DNA of 64,000 bases, from positions 1 to 64,000 of the forward strand of contig CAISRB010000007.1 in the NCBI GenBank assembly GCA_903887775.1. Reading direction: 5' to 3'. The notes under the pieces were generated by a model. It had not been told where the DNA came from, made no database searches, and saw nothing but the letters and a program-made list of their open reading frames with translations. Below, one piece after another: positions 43,721-51,130 of the stretch (its first letter is position 1; every line of letters begins with the position of its first letter). Both the position numbers and the translations under genes were made by a program. This DNA comes from an uncultured Bacteroidales bacterium. Its GTDB lineage: Bacteria; Bacteroidota; Bacteroidia; Bacteroidales; FEN-979.

Positions 43721-44968
43721 ATGGCTTATAATGACAAAACCCGCGGAATGTATACTGAAATCCTTGCCGGATTGAAAGACGCCGGACTTTTCAAACAGGA
43801 ACGTTACATTCATTCGGCCCAGGCAGCCGACATTGAAGTTGAATTCCCTGAAGGAGCTGCGCTCAAGAAAGTCATCAACATTTGCGCAAATAATTACCTC
43901 GGTTTATCAAGCCATCCCGACGTGGTCAAAGCGGCACATGAAGGCCTCGACTCCCACGGGTATGGCATGTCTTCCGTACGATTCATCTGTGGTACCCAGG
44001 ACATCCACAAGAAACTCGAAAAAATGGTGACGGAATTCTTAGGCACTGAGGACACCATCCTGTTTCCATCATGTATGGATGCGAATGCAGGCGTTTTTGA
44101 AGCCATCCTCACGAAGGACGATGTCATGATCTCAGACCGCCTTGTCCATGCTTCGATCATCGACGGTATCCGTCTCTGCAGCGCTATGCACGACACATTC
44201 AAGCATTCCGACATGGCTCACCTCGAAGAGAAACTCCAGCTGCACAGCGACAAGCGGCAGAAGATAGTGATCACCGACGGTGTGTTTTCAATGGACGGGG
44301 ATACAGCGAAGCTGGACCAGATGGCGGCGCTTTGCGAAAAATACGATGCCATGCTGTTCTGCGACGAATCCCATGCCAGCGGATTTATTGGTAAAACCGG
44401 GCGGGGCACTCATGAAAAATGCGGGGTGATGGGTAAGATGGATGTGATCACTACCACCTTCGGAAAAGGATTAGGCGGAGCATCCGGCGGATGTGTTTCG
44501 GGCCGTAAGGAATTGGTCGAAATGTGCAGGCAAAAAGCCCGCCCGTATCTCTTCTCAAATACCATTGCGCCTCCTGTTGTTGCAGGCGTGATCAAGGTCC
44601 TTGAGATCCTTTCGGCTACCACCGAAAGACGCGACAAGCTCGAAAGAAATACAGCGTTCTGGCGCAAAGGTCTTACCGAAGCCGGGATTATCATCAAGGA
44701 TGGCGACACCCCCATTGTCCCGGTGATGCTGTTTAATGCGAAGCTTTCGCAGGATGTTTCGAAAGACCTTTATAATGAAGGTATTTACGCGATAGGGTTC
44801 TTCTTCCCGGTTGTTCCCCAGGGACAGGCCAGGATACGCACCCAGATCTCGGCAGGCCATGAGATCCATCATCTTGAAAAAGCTCTTGAGGCATTCAGAA
44901 AAGTCGGCAGGAAGTATAACATTCTTGGCAAGACGAAGCAGGAGATCATAGAGATGTACGGGATGTAG
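43721..44968 (+). CDS. Alpha-oxoamine synthase, diverged Kbl paralogue next to an ACP
   Basis: The 415-residue PLP enzyme keeps the fold and the lysine (Lys249 in TFGKGLGGASGG). It differs from the Kbl at 39.8 kb at several otherwise conserved points: MDANAGVFEAILTKDDVMISDRLVHAS in place of DANGG...LNHAS, and FCDESHASGFIGKTG in place of MVDDSHAVG. It has about 15 extra N-terminal and 15 extra C-terminal residues. Family members that sit beside an ACP include serine palmitoyltransferases and related acyl-ACP-using enzymes, so a role in long-chain amino-ketone, sphingoid or sulfonolipid precursor formation is possible, but unproven. Confidence 0.85.
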   Translation: MAYNDKTRGMYTEILAGLKDAGLFKQERYIHSAQAADIEVEFPEGAALKKVINICANNYLGLSSHPDVVKAAHEGLDSHGYGMSSVRFICGTQDIHKKLEKMVTEFLGTEDTILFPSCMDANAGVFEAILTKDDVMISDRLVHASIIDGIRLCSAMHDTFKHSDMAHLEEKLQLHSDKRQKIVITDGVFSMDGDTAKLDQMAALCEKYDAMLFCDESHASGFIGKTGRGTHEKCGVMGKMDVITTTFGKGLGGASGGCVSGRKELVEMCRQKARPYLFSNTIAPPVVAGVIKVLEILSATTERRDKLERNTAFWRKGLTEAGIIIKDGDTPIVPVMLFNAKLSQDVSKDLYNEGIYAIGFFFPVVPQGQARIRTQISAGHEIHHLEKALEAFRKVGRKYNILGKTKQEIIEMYGM

Positions 44969-44970
44969 GA

Positions 44971-45049
44971 TAAAGGCGAAAAGCGAAAAGTGAAAAGCGA
45001 AAATTTCGCTTTTCGCCACTCGCTTTTCGCTTCTCGCTTTTCGCTTTTA
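44971..45049 (+). repeat. GCGAAA-family inverted repeat
   Basis: Purine arm AAAGGCGAAAAGCGAAAAGT and on, centre GCGAAAATTTCGC, pyrimidine arm TTTTCGCCACTCGCTTTTCG and on. It follows the Kbl paralogue and is the last copy in the window. Confidence 0.8.
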
Positions 45050-45079
45050 TTTTGTGATCCACTTATCCATCCGGGAATA

Positions 45080-45391
45080 TTAAATGATTATCAGATTGAT
45101 CTGCCTTCCAAGCCCGTCCTCAATAATTTTGAACAAAGTAGATAACTTAATATCTATTTTCCCGTTTTCAACCCTGGATATATAACTTTTCTTCGTTCCC
45201 GTTTTACGTGCAAGATCGTCCTGGGTCATTCCCGCATATGAGCGGGCCTCCTTCAGCATTTCACCAATCATCTGAGATTTCGAGTTATACTCAAATTCAT
45301 CCCTTTTTTTCGTGCCGATAACTCCGTACTTGGCATCGAGCAGATCATCGAAATTACCTGCATCCTTTATCTTGTCAACCTTGCTTTTCAT
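45080..45391 (-). CDS. XRE/HigA-like antitoxin (orphaned)
   Basis: The 103-residue protein has a helix-turn-helix of the XRE type, MTQDDLARKTGTKKSYISRVENGKIDIKLSTLFKIIEDGLG. In Bacteroidota this layout (short N-terminal, XRE domain, RQINLIII end) is the antitoxin of RelE/HigB-type pairs. Its start codon overlaps (ATGA) a 29-codon frame that is the N-terminal remnant of such a toxin, so the antitoxin is orphaned. Alone it may still bind DNA. Confidence 0.82.
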   Translation of the reverse strand: MKSKVDKIKDAGNFDDLLDAKYGVIGTKKRDEFEYNSKSQMIGEMLKEARSYAGMTQDDLARKTGTKKSYISRVENGKIDIKLSTLFKIIEDGLGRQINLIII

Positions 45392-45477
45392 AGCTTCATT
45401 CTCTGCTGTTCTTTCAGATTTTGTGAAAGATAGAACTCAATAAAGTACTTTTTATAAAAAACAATCTTTCTGCTCAT
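45388..45477 (-). pseudogene. Truncated RelE/HigB-type toxin (N-terminal 29 codons)
   Basis: The frame begins ATG at 45477 and ends TGA at 45388, overlapping the antitoxin start by four bases. It encodes MSRKIVFYKKYFIEFYLSQN followed by LKEQQRMKL. The first part reads like the start of the RelE-type toxins that normally precede this kind of XRE antitoxin; the rest of the toxin, about 80 codons, is gone. The deletion leaves the ATGA overlap with the antitoxin. At this length it cannot be a working ribonuclease. Confidence 0.7.
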
Positions 45478-45803
45478 GGCAAAGTTAACAAATGTGTGAA
45501 CAAAATGTCAAATTGTATTTATATATAAAGTCAACAATTTCATTATTTTATGGTATCGTAAATTGTGATACCATCAATAAAGACTGAAGCTTTATATTAC
45601 TTTATCTCTGAATTTTTGAAAAGTGATATTTTTTGCTGGAGTTTTTTCCGTTTTCTTGCAAAGAGATACCTGCATTTTGTCGAAAGATTGAACGAGATGT
45701 ATGTGTTGGTGTGTCAATGCAGAATATGAACTTTACCGATTGATTTGCCCGTTTTGGCTAATTGATTTTTCGTAATTTGGATTCTGGTTTATTTTTAAGG
45801 TTA

Positions 45804-48464
45804 ATGAGTGCGGATAAGGTTTTTCGTTATGCAGTTCGTAAGGAGTATTCGGCTATGTTCCGAGGTCTCAGGAACTGCTGTGGAGTACCCACACGACGAA
45901 GCTTTCGTGAAACCAAGCTGGTTAACAGCACAGCAAATATGCGAGCGAAAGTGAATCGCTGCAATTTCATTACCGGGGAACATACCGAAACCTGCTTCCT
46001 GCAAGCATGGATAACATTCATACTTCTCTTCACGGTGTTATTCACATCGGCTGAAAATAAACCCGATTCTGCTTTCCTGGCCCGTAAAACGATACAGGCT
46101 GTAAGGATAAGCAAGCCCCCGAAAATTGATGGTAAGCTTGACGAACCATTCTGGAAGACCCTGCCTGTAGCGGGGGATTTTGTGGAATATAACCCGAGGA
46201 ACGGGATTAAACCTCCGTTTAAAACCGAGGTTAGGTTTGCCTATGACGACGATGCGCTGTATGCGGCGGGCATCATGTACGATCCTTTTCCTGACAGTAT
46301 CTTTAAGCAGCTTGGACGACGGGATATGCTTGATCAGCTGGCTAACGATTATCTCTCATTCGACATCCTCCCTTATAATGATGAGATGAATATGTACGAG
46401 TTCAAGGTTAACCCTTCAGGGGTTCAGAACGACTGCAAGTATTCAATGGTGGGAAATGATCTTTCGTGGGATGCGGTATGGGAGAGCGCGACGAGCATCA
46501 ACGATTCCTGCTGGATACTCGAGATCAAATTACCTTTTTCGGCACTGAGGTTTCCGAAGATAGAGAACCAGGTGTGGGGTATCAATATGTGGAGGAATTT
46601 CTATCGCAGGCAGGAGTATTCAACCTGGTCATGGGTGGATAACAACACCCAGAATATTTTCAAATATTACGGCAGGCTTGTGGGGATGAACAACATCAAA
46701 CCCCCGGTCAGGCTTTCATTTGTTCCGTACCTCTCTTCTTATGTGATGAAAGATCCCGCATCCAAAAGCTGGTCCTACCAGTTCAGGGGAGGGATGGACC
46801 TGAGGTACGGCATCAACGAGAGCTATACCCTCGACATGATGCTGATCCCCGATTTCGGACAGGTACAGAGCGACGACATCATCCTAAACCTGACACCTTT
46901 TGAGGTAAAATATATTGAACGACGGCAGTTCTTCACAGAAGCAACGGAGATGTTCAGCAAATGCGATGTTTTTTATACGAGAAGAGTAGGCGGTCCGCCA
47001 AAATACGGGAATGTAGCGTATGACTCAGCGAAGTCATCCGAAGTCATCACTAAAAATCCGGATGAAACAAGAATAATCAATGCCACAAAGATATCGGGCC
47101 GTAACCGGAAAGGATTAGGCATTGGCTTCTTCAATGCCATGACCACGAATACCTGGGCTACGCTTGAAGATACTGTCAAATGGACCAGCCGGAAGCTGAT
47201 GACCCAGCCGTTTACCAATTATAATGTACTTGTGGTGGATCAGAACCTGAAGAACCATTCATATGTCACCCTGATCAACACCAATTACTGGATCCCCGAC
47301 AGAACCTATTCGGCCAATGTCACGGGCTTTGAAAGCAGTATCAGCAATAAGAAGAATACGTTCTCGGTATTCGGAAGGCTTAACGTAAGCCAGCTTTACC
47401 AAGTGAACACCCAGCCTGTGTTTGGCCACCTGTATGTGATCTCTTTTTCAAAGCCCAGCGGGAAATTCCAGTGGGACATAGGCAGGCAGGAAACCAGCGA
47501 TCATTACGATCCCAACGACATGGGTTTTTTACTCTACAACAATGATGTGGTGAACCAGCTTAACTTGTATTACCTTATCCTCAAGCCCACATGGAAGTTG
47601 ATCAATAATACGACTAACCTTACCGTGAGGCATACTTCCCTTTACAAGCCCGGCGACTTTAAAAGCCTGTCGGTAAGCCTTCAGAACCAATGTACGTTTA
47701 CCAATTACTGGAATTTGTACCTCCAGCTTGGCATAATCCCGCTCGGGTACAACGATTATTACGAGCCCCGGGTCTGGGGCTGGGTATTTAAAAGCCCGCT
47801 GAGTTATACAGGGTCGTTCAGGTTCGGAACCGACAGCCGGAAGATGTTCAGATATGCCGAGAATTTCACCATCACCTCCACACCGGGAAACAACAACCTG
47901 GATTACAGTTTTGAATATATCCCCCGTCTGCGGCTGAGCGACAGGTTTCAGATGAGCCTTGACCTGTATACAGAGCAAAACCTGAACAATTACGGATGGG
48001 TTGAAACCGCAGTGGATTCGATGAACAACACTACGATCTATTTCGGGAGAAGGGATATTATAACCTGGAATAATATCGTGCAGGCGACCTATATTTTCAA
48101 TACGAAGATGTCGCTTTCCCTGAGGCTAAGGCATTACTGGTCAGAAGCAAAGTACCTAGAGTATTACACCCTGAACCATGACGGTTCTCTTGATAAAAGC
48201 AACTACAGCAAGGACAACAACATCGATTTCAATGCCTTTTCGGTGGACCTGCAATACATCTGGTATTTTGCCCCCGGGAGTGAGATCAGCCTGGTATGGA
48301 AGAACCAGATCCTCAGCCAGGGCACCGAGATCCGGGGGGGCTATTTCAACAACCTGGGCAACACACTCGGCAGTCCGCAGACAAACAGTTTTTCAATACG
48401 CGTTTTATACTACCTCGACTACGCTTACCTGAAGAAATGGTTCGGGAAGAAAAAATCAGTCTGA
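45804..48464 (+). CDS. DUF5916 protein with CBM9-like N-terminal domain, odd N-terminus
   Basis: A CBM9-like domain (AVRISKPPKIDGKLDEPFWKTLPVAGDFVEYNP... IKLPFSALRFP) is followed by the DUF5916 barrel-like region (YIERRQFFTEATEMFSKCDVFYTRRVGG). DUF5916 proteins are probable outer-membrane or surface proteins. The hydrophobic signal-like stretch ITFILLFTVLFTSAENK lies near residue 87 of the longest frame (45762), far from any start. The N-terminal 70 residues (MSADKVFRYAVRKEYSAMFR and on) are basic and do not resemble a signal peptide. Starts at 45804 or 45939 are possible. The native start may have been lost. Confidence 0.72.
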   Translation: MSADKVFRYAVRKEYSAMFRGLRNCCGVPTRRSFRETKLVNSTANMRAKVNRCNFITGEHTETCFLQAWITFILLFTVLFTSAENKPDSAFLARKTIQAVRISKPPKIDGKLDEPFWKTLPVAGDFVEYNPRNGIKPPFKTEVRFAYDDDALYAAGIMYDPFPDSIFKQLGRRDMLDQLANDYLSFDILPYNDEMNMYEFKVNPSGVQNDCKYSMVGNDLSWDAVWESATSINDSCWILEIKLPFSALRFPKIENQVWGINMWRNFYRRQEYSTWSWVDNNTQNIFKYYGRLVGMNNIKPPVRLSFVPYLSSYVMKDPASKSWSYQFRGGMDLRYGINESYTLDMMLIPDFGQVQSDDIILNLTPFEVKYIERRQFFTEATEMFSKCDVFYTRRVGGPPKYGNVAYDSAKSSEVITKNPDETRIINATKISGRNRKGLGIGFFNAMTTNTWATLEDTVKWTSRKLMTQPFTNYNVLVVDQNLKNHSYVTLINTNYWIPDRTYSANVTGFESSISNKKNTFSVFGRLNVSQLYQVNTQPVFGHLYVISFSKPSGKFQWDIGRQETSDHYDPNDMGFLLYNNDVVNQLNLYYLILKPTWKLINNTTNLTVRHTSLYKPGDFKSLSVSLQNQCTFTNYWNLYLQLGIIPLGYNDYYEPRVWGWVFKSPLSYTGSFRFGTDSRKMFRYAENFTITSTPGNNNLDYSFEYIPRLRLSDRFQMSLDLYTEQNLNNYGWVETAVDSMNNTTIYFGRRDIITWNNIVQATYIFNTKMSLSLRLRHYWSEAKYLEYYTLNHDGSLDKSNYSKDNNIDFNAFSVDLQYIWYFAPGSEISLVWKNQILSQGTEIRGGYFNNLGNTLGSPQTNSFSIRVLYYLDYAYLKKWFGKKKSV

Positions 48465-48483
48465 AATCAAACACTGGCTATTA

Positions 48484-48522
48484 TTATCGCCAAAATATAT
48501 ATATTTGCAAATAATAATCGCC
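48484..48522 (+). promoter_or_regulatory. Candidate HipB operators: two direct repeats around the promoter
   Basis: TTATCGCC (48484-48491) and TAATCGCC (48515-48522) lie 31 bases apart, close to three helical turns, and bracket TATATTTG (48500-48507), a -7 candidate. The second repeat ends just before the ATG at 48526. Confidence 0.45.
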
Positions 48523-48525
48523 ATT

Positions 48526-48819
48526 ATGAACTCAAAAAAACAAGTTATTTTTCCAAAGCACAAGGCGATCCTCTCTGAAATGGGTGAGCAGTATACGCTT
48601 GCCCGCAAACGAAGAAGCCTTACCTTGATGCAGGTTGCCGAGCGGGCAGGCATTCACCGGGAAACCTTGAGAAAAATCGAGAAAGGTGATGCTAGCGTGG
48701 CCTTAGGTTCATATTTTAATGTGCTGAGAGTGATGAACCTTGAGAAGGATTTTCTGAAACTTGCAGCTGATGATGAATTTGGCAAGAAATTACAAGACCT
48801 GAACTTGTTAAATAAATAA
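48526..48819 (+). CDS. HipB-like XRE antitoxin (partner mostly deleted)
   Basis: A 97-residue XRE helix-turn-helix protein: YTLARKRRSLTLMQVAERAGIHRETLRKIEKGDASVALGSYFNVL. The architecture matches HipB regulators of HipBA pairs. The ATG at 48526 gives MNSKKQ; a longer frame upstream is unsupported. The next start, one base after its stop, belongs to a HipA remnant, so the pair is broken. Confidence 0.85.
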   Translation: MNSKKQVIFPKHKAILSEMGEQYTLARKRRSLTLMQVAERAGIHRETLRKIEKGDASVALGSYFNVLRVMNLEKDFLKLAADDEFGKKLQDLNLLNK

Positions 48820-48820
48820 G

Positions 48821-49018
48821 ATGAGTGCTGGAAGTGTGGGCGAGTACTTTCAACTTTCAATAACCGAAATGGACCTGATCATTGATGAAGTTACCACAGC
48901 GGTTAAGGATTGGAAAAAAACAGCGAAGAGACTTGGCATCAGTGAAAGTGAATCAGACTATATGGAAAGTGCATTCAGGGTCTTTAAAAAAAGTAGTAAA
49001 CCCCAAGCAGGAACCTGA
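48821..49018 (+). pseudogene. C-terminal remnant of a HipA kinase
   Basis: The 65-codon frame begins one base after the hipB stop and encodes VGEYFQLSITEMDLIIDEVTTAVKDWKKTAKRLGISESESDYMESAF, which matches the end of HipA kinases (the helical bundle after the kinase core). The whole kinase core is missing. The first few codons (MSAG) may be the original HipA start joined in frame to the tail. The tail overlaps the porin gene on the other strand by 35 bases. Confidence 0.78.
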
Positions 49019-50471
49019 GGTTGCCCACTTCGGAAGGCTTGCTCACAAATCCCTTTTCATTCGTGGTGCCGTAAGCCGCTGCGGTGTATTCAAGTTCCCC
49101 GGCCAGCCTGAGTTTACCCGCGTTAAATACGAGACGCGGGGAGATACGGTAGGCATAATCTATATTGCTTCCGCGGGCATAGTAGGGGCCTTTCACCTCT
49201 TCGCCAACGCCCAGGTTCTTACCATAAGCAACGAAGAGTCCTGGCTGCCAGCGGGTTGCATTCGTATGGAATTCGGCCCAGGCTGCGAAGCTGCGGACGT
49301 TAGCATAGTCGACGAAACCACGGGTCGGGTCGGTAACTGATTTCACAACATAACCGCCCAGCATGGTATAGGCATTGTTGTTGCCTCCGTATTCACCGCC
49401 GATCTTGAATGTAAAATGTTTGATCTTCAGCCTGGCATAAGCGTTATACGCCATAGCCGTGGATTTTGCATCGGTTTTATAGCTTGCAGTAACAGCATCG
49501 TGATGAAACACTTTACCATCAATAACAGTATCATAGGCAGGGCTGAGGGTTATCGTTGAAGACAGCCTGGGAGTGAGCATCTGCCAGTTGATCCCGAAGC
49601 CGCAAAGGAATTCAGTGCCATTTGCGGCATTCACCGTGAAAAACTGGAACTGCAGGTCCGATTCTGGGATCACTGAATTGCGGATATACTTCGTATTCGC
49701 GCCTTCCGGACCGTCGCTCATGAAATCGACCTGCGACAGCATCGTGAGGGCGATACTGAATTTACCGATATGCTGGGTTATTTTGATCTGCGGATTGCGT
49801 GAGAACACCACGAAAGGCGCACCCGTGTTGAACGATACCGTGCCCGGTGAGCATTCGGGGACGAACATCGGGTGCCACCACTGGCCCACCATCAGTTCGG
49901 TGCGGGGCCAGTTCAGTTTGACCCATGCATGGCGCAACCTGAAAGAATTGATGTTCGGGTTGATATTCCCGAAAAATTCCGCTTCAAAGTAGGCGGATGT
50001 CTTTGCCCCGATTGCATCCGGACCCCAAATCGAGCCGCAGAGGCGGGTCTGTATCGAAAGAATGTTGTATGCCGATTTCGCGTTGATATCATTGCCGTCG
50101 GCATCGGGCTTTACAGGTTCGGGGAAAAGCAGGAAATGACCGTCACGCAGCCCGTTAGTTTGCCTTGTGTCGAAGAAGATATCCGTTTTCACATAACCCG
50201 AAAAAACAATTCCGAAGGCGGGTTTCTTTTCGGGGGCCTTTTGTTCCGGAGCCTGAGCAGGGTTTTTGTCCTGGGCTTGCTGCAAGGGAGTCTGAGCAGG
50301 ATTTTTGTCCTGGGCTTGCTGCAAGGGAGCCTGAACAGGGTTCTTATCTTGTGCTTGCTGTTCGGGAGCCTGAACCTGGATCTGAAGATCATTTTTTTGC
50401 ACGGTGTTTTGTGCAGTTACGCTAAAACAGAGCAGCAGCGGAAGCAGTCCGCAGAATAAAATTGTTTTCAT
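48984..50471 (-). CDS. Outer-membrane porin-like beta-barrel protein with N-terminal 13-residue repeats
   Basis: A signal peptide (residues 1-20) is followed by three near-identical 13-residue units (QAQDKNPxQxPLQ), then a linker and a beta-barrel: FSGYVKTDIFFDTRQT, a QWWHPMF loop, and a terminal strand LRFLLGVYYFF. The barrel resembles DcaP/porin-like proteins of Bacteroidota that take up small molecules; no family name is certain. The upstream gap carries a G-rich repeat on the plus strand. Confidence 0.7.
   Translation of the reverse strand: MKTILFCGLLPLLLCFSVTAQNTVQKNDLQIQVQAPEQQAQDKNPVQAPLQQAQDKNPAQTPLQQAQDKNPAQAPEQKAPEKKPAFGIVFSGYVKTDIFFDTRQTNGLRDGHFLLFPEPVKPDADGNDINAKSAYNILSIQTRLCGSIWGPDAIGAKTSAYFEAEFFGNINPNINSFRLRHAWVKLNWPRTELMVGQWWHPMFVPECSPGTVSFNTGAPFVVFSRNPQIKITQHIGKFSIALTMLSQVDFMSDGPEGANTKYIRNSVIPESDLQFQFFTVNAANGTEFLCGFGINWQMLTPRLSSTITLSPAYDTVIDGKVFHHDAVTASYKTDAKSTAMAYNAYARLKIKHFTFKIGGEYGGNNNAYTMLGGYVVKSVTDPTRGFVDYANVRSFAAWAEFHTNATRWQPGLFVAYGKNLGVGEEVKGPYYARGSNIDYAYRISPRLVFNAGKLRLAGELEYTAAAYGTTNEKGFVSKPSEVGNLRFLLGVYYFF
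50243..50376 (-). repeat. 39-base tandem repeat inside the porin-like gene
   Basis: Three units of 39 bases (13 codons) encode the QAQDKNPxQxPLQ repeats of the porin-like protein. The second and third are nearly identical at the DNA level, so they are recent. The unit is a multiple of three and keeps the frame. Confidence 0.7.
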
Positions 50472-50477
50472 CGGGAG

Positions 50478-50528
50478 GTTGGGGGTTAAGGGTTAGGGGT
50501 TAGGGGTTAGGGATTAGGGATTGGGGGG
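50478..50528 (+). repeat. Telomere-like G-rich repeat (GGGTTAG/GGGATTAG units)
   Basis: Between the divergent porin and thioredoxin genes, GGGGGTTAAGGGTTAGGGG is followed by TTAGGGGTTAGGGATTAGGG and ATTGGGGGG. At least six G-runs of three or more, spaced by 3-4 bases, could form a G-quadruplex on the plus strand. The porin start codon is six bases to its left. Confidence 0.75.
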
Positions 50529-50617
50529 CCATGGATAGAAGAAGCTACAAAAACCGGAGGGTAAAAGAGTTTTTCCTAACTTTGATCCGCCATTGTTAAA
50601 TTATAAACATCAAAAAT

Positions 50618-51130
50618 ATGCAAAAAATAATTCTGACACTTACACTCTTACTGGGTTTGACGATGTCATATGCCCAGCAGCCTAAACCTTATAATGAAAA
50701 CCAGGATGCCCGGGCCGATATTAAGAAAGCGATTGCCCAGGCTCAAAAAGAGAATAAAAACGTCATGATGCAGTTCGGAGGCAACTGGTGTCCCTGGTGC
50801 ATGAGGTTTCATGCGCTGGTAACCAGCTATCCGAAGCTTGACTCGCTCATGAAGGCCAACTATGTCTACGTTCTGATCAACGTTCCCTCCGCAAAAGACA
50901 AAGCCAAACGGGACTACACCCTGTTTGCAGAATACCAGTATCCCAACCGTTTCGGGTTCCCGGTTTTCGTGATCCTTGATTCAAAGGGCCAGCGTTTAAA
51001 CACCGTCGACAGCGACGGCTTCGAATACCCCAATCCAAAAGTTCCCGGTTACGACACTCTTAAAGTCGAACGTTTCCTGAAGATGTGGAGCGTGAAGGCG
51101 CTGGATGCGAAGAGCTATCAGGGGAAATAG
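50618..51130 (+). CDS. Secreted thioredoxin-fold protein (Thioredoxin_7)
   Basis: A signal peptide (about residues 1-20, ending SYAQQ) precedes a thioredoxin-like domain with the active-site motif CPWC in FGGNWCPWCMRFHALV and a cis-proline region in NRFGFPVFVILD. Such proteins act on disulfides in the envelope. It is 170 residues, a usual size. A -7 candidate (TAACTTTG) lies at 50577-50584. Its last 71 bases overlap the end of a minus-strand gene. Confidence 0.85.
   Translation: MQKIILTLTLLLGLTMSYAQQPKPYNENQDARADIKKAIAQAQKENKNVMMQFGGNWCPWCMRFHALVTSYPKLDSLMKANYVYVLINVPSAKDKAKRDYTLFAEYQYPNRFGFPVFVILDSKGQRLNTVDSDGFEYPNPKVPGYDTLKVERFLKMWSVKALDAKSYQGK

Noticed and set aside
45762-46080. A cobalamin or other riboswitch upstream of the DUF5916 gene
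   Set aside because: No consensus core such as a B12-box or a stable multi-stem fold could be found by eye.
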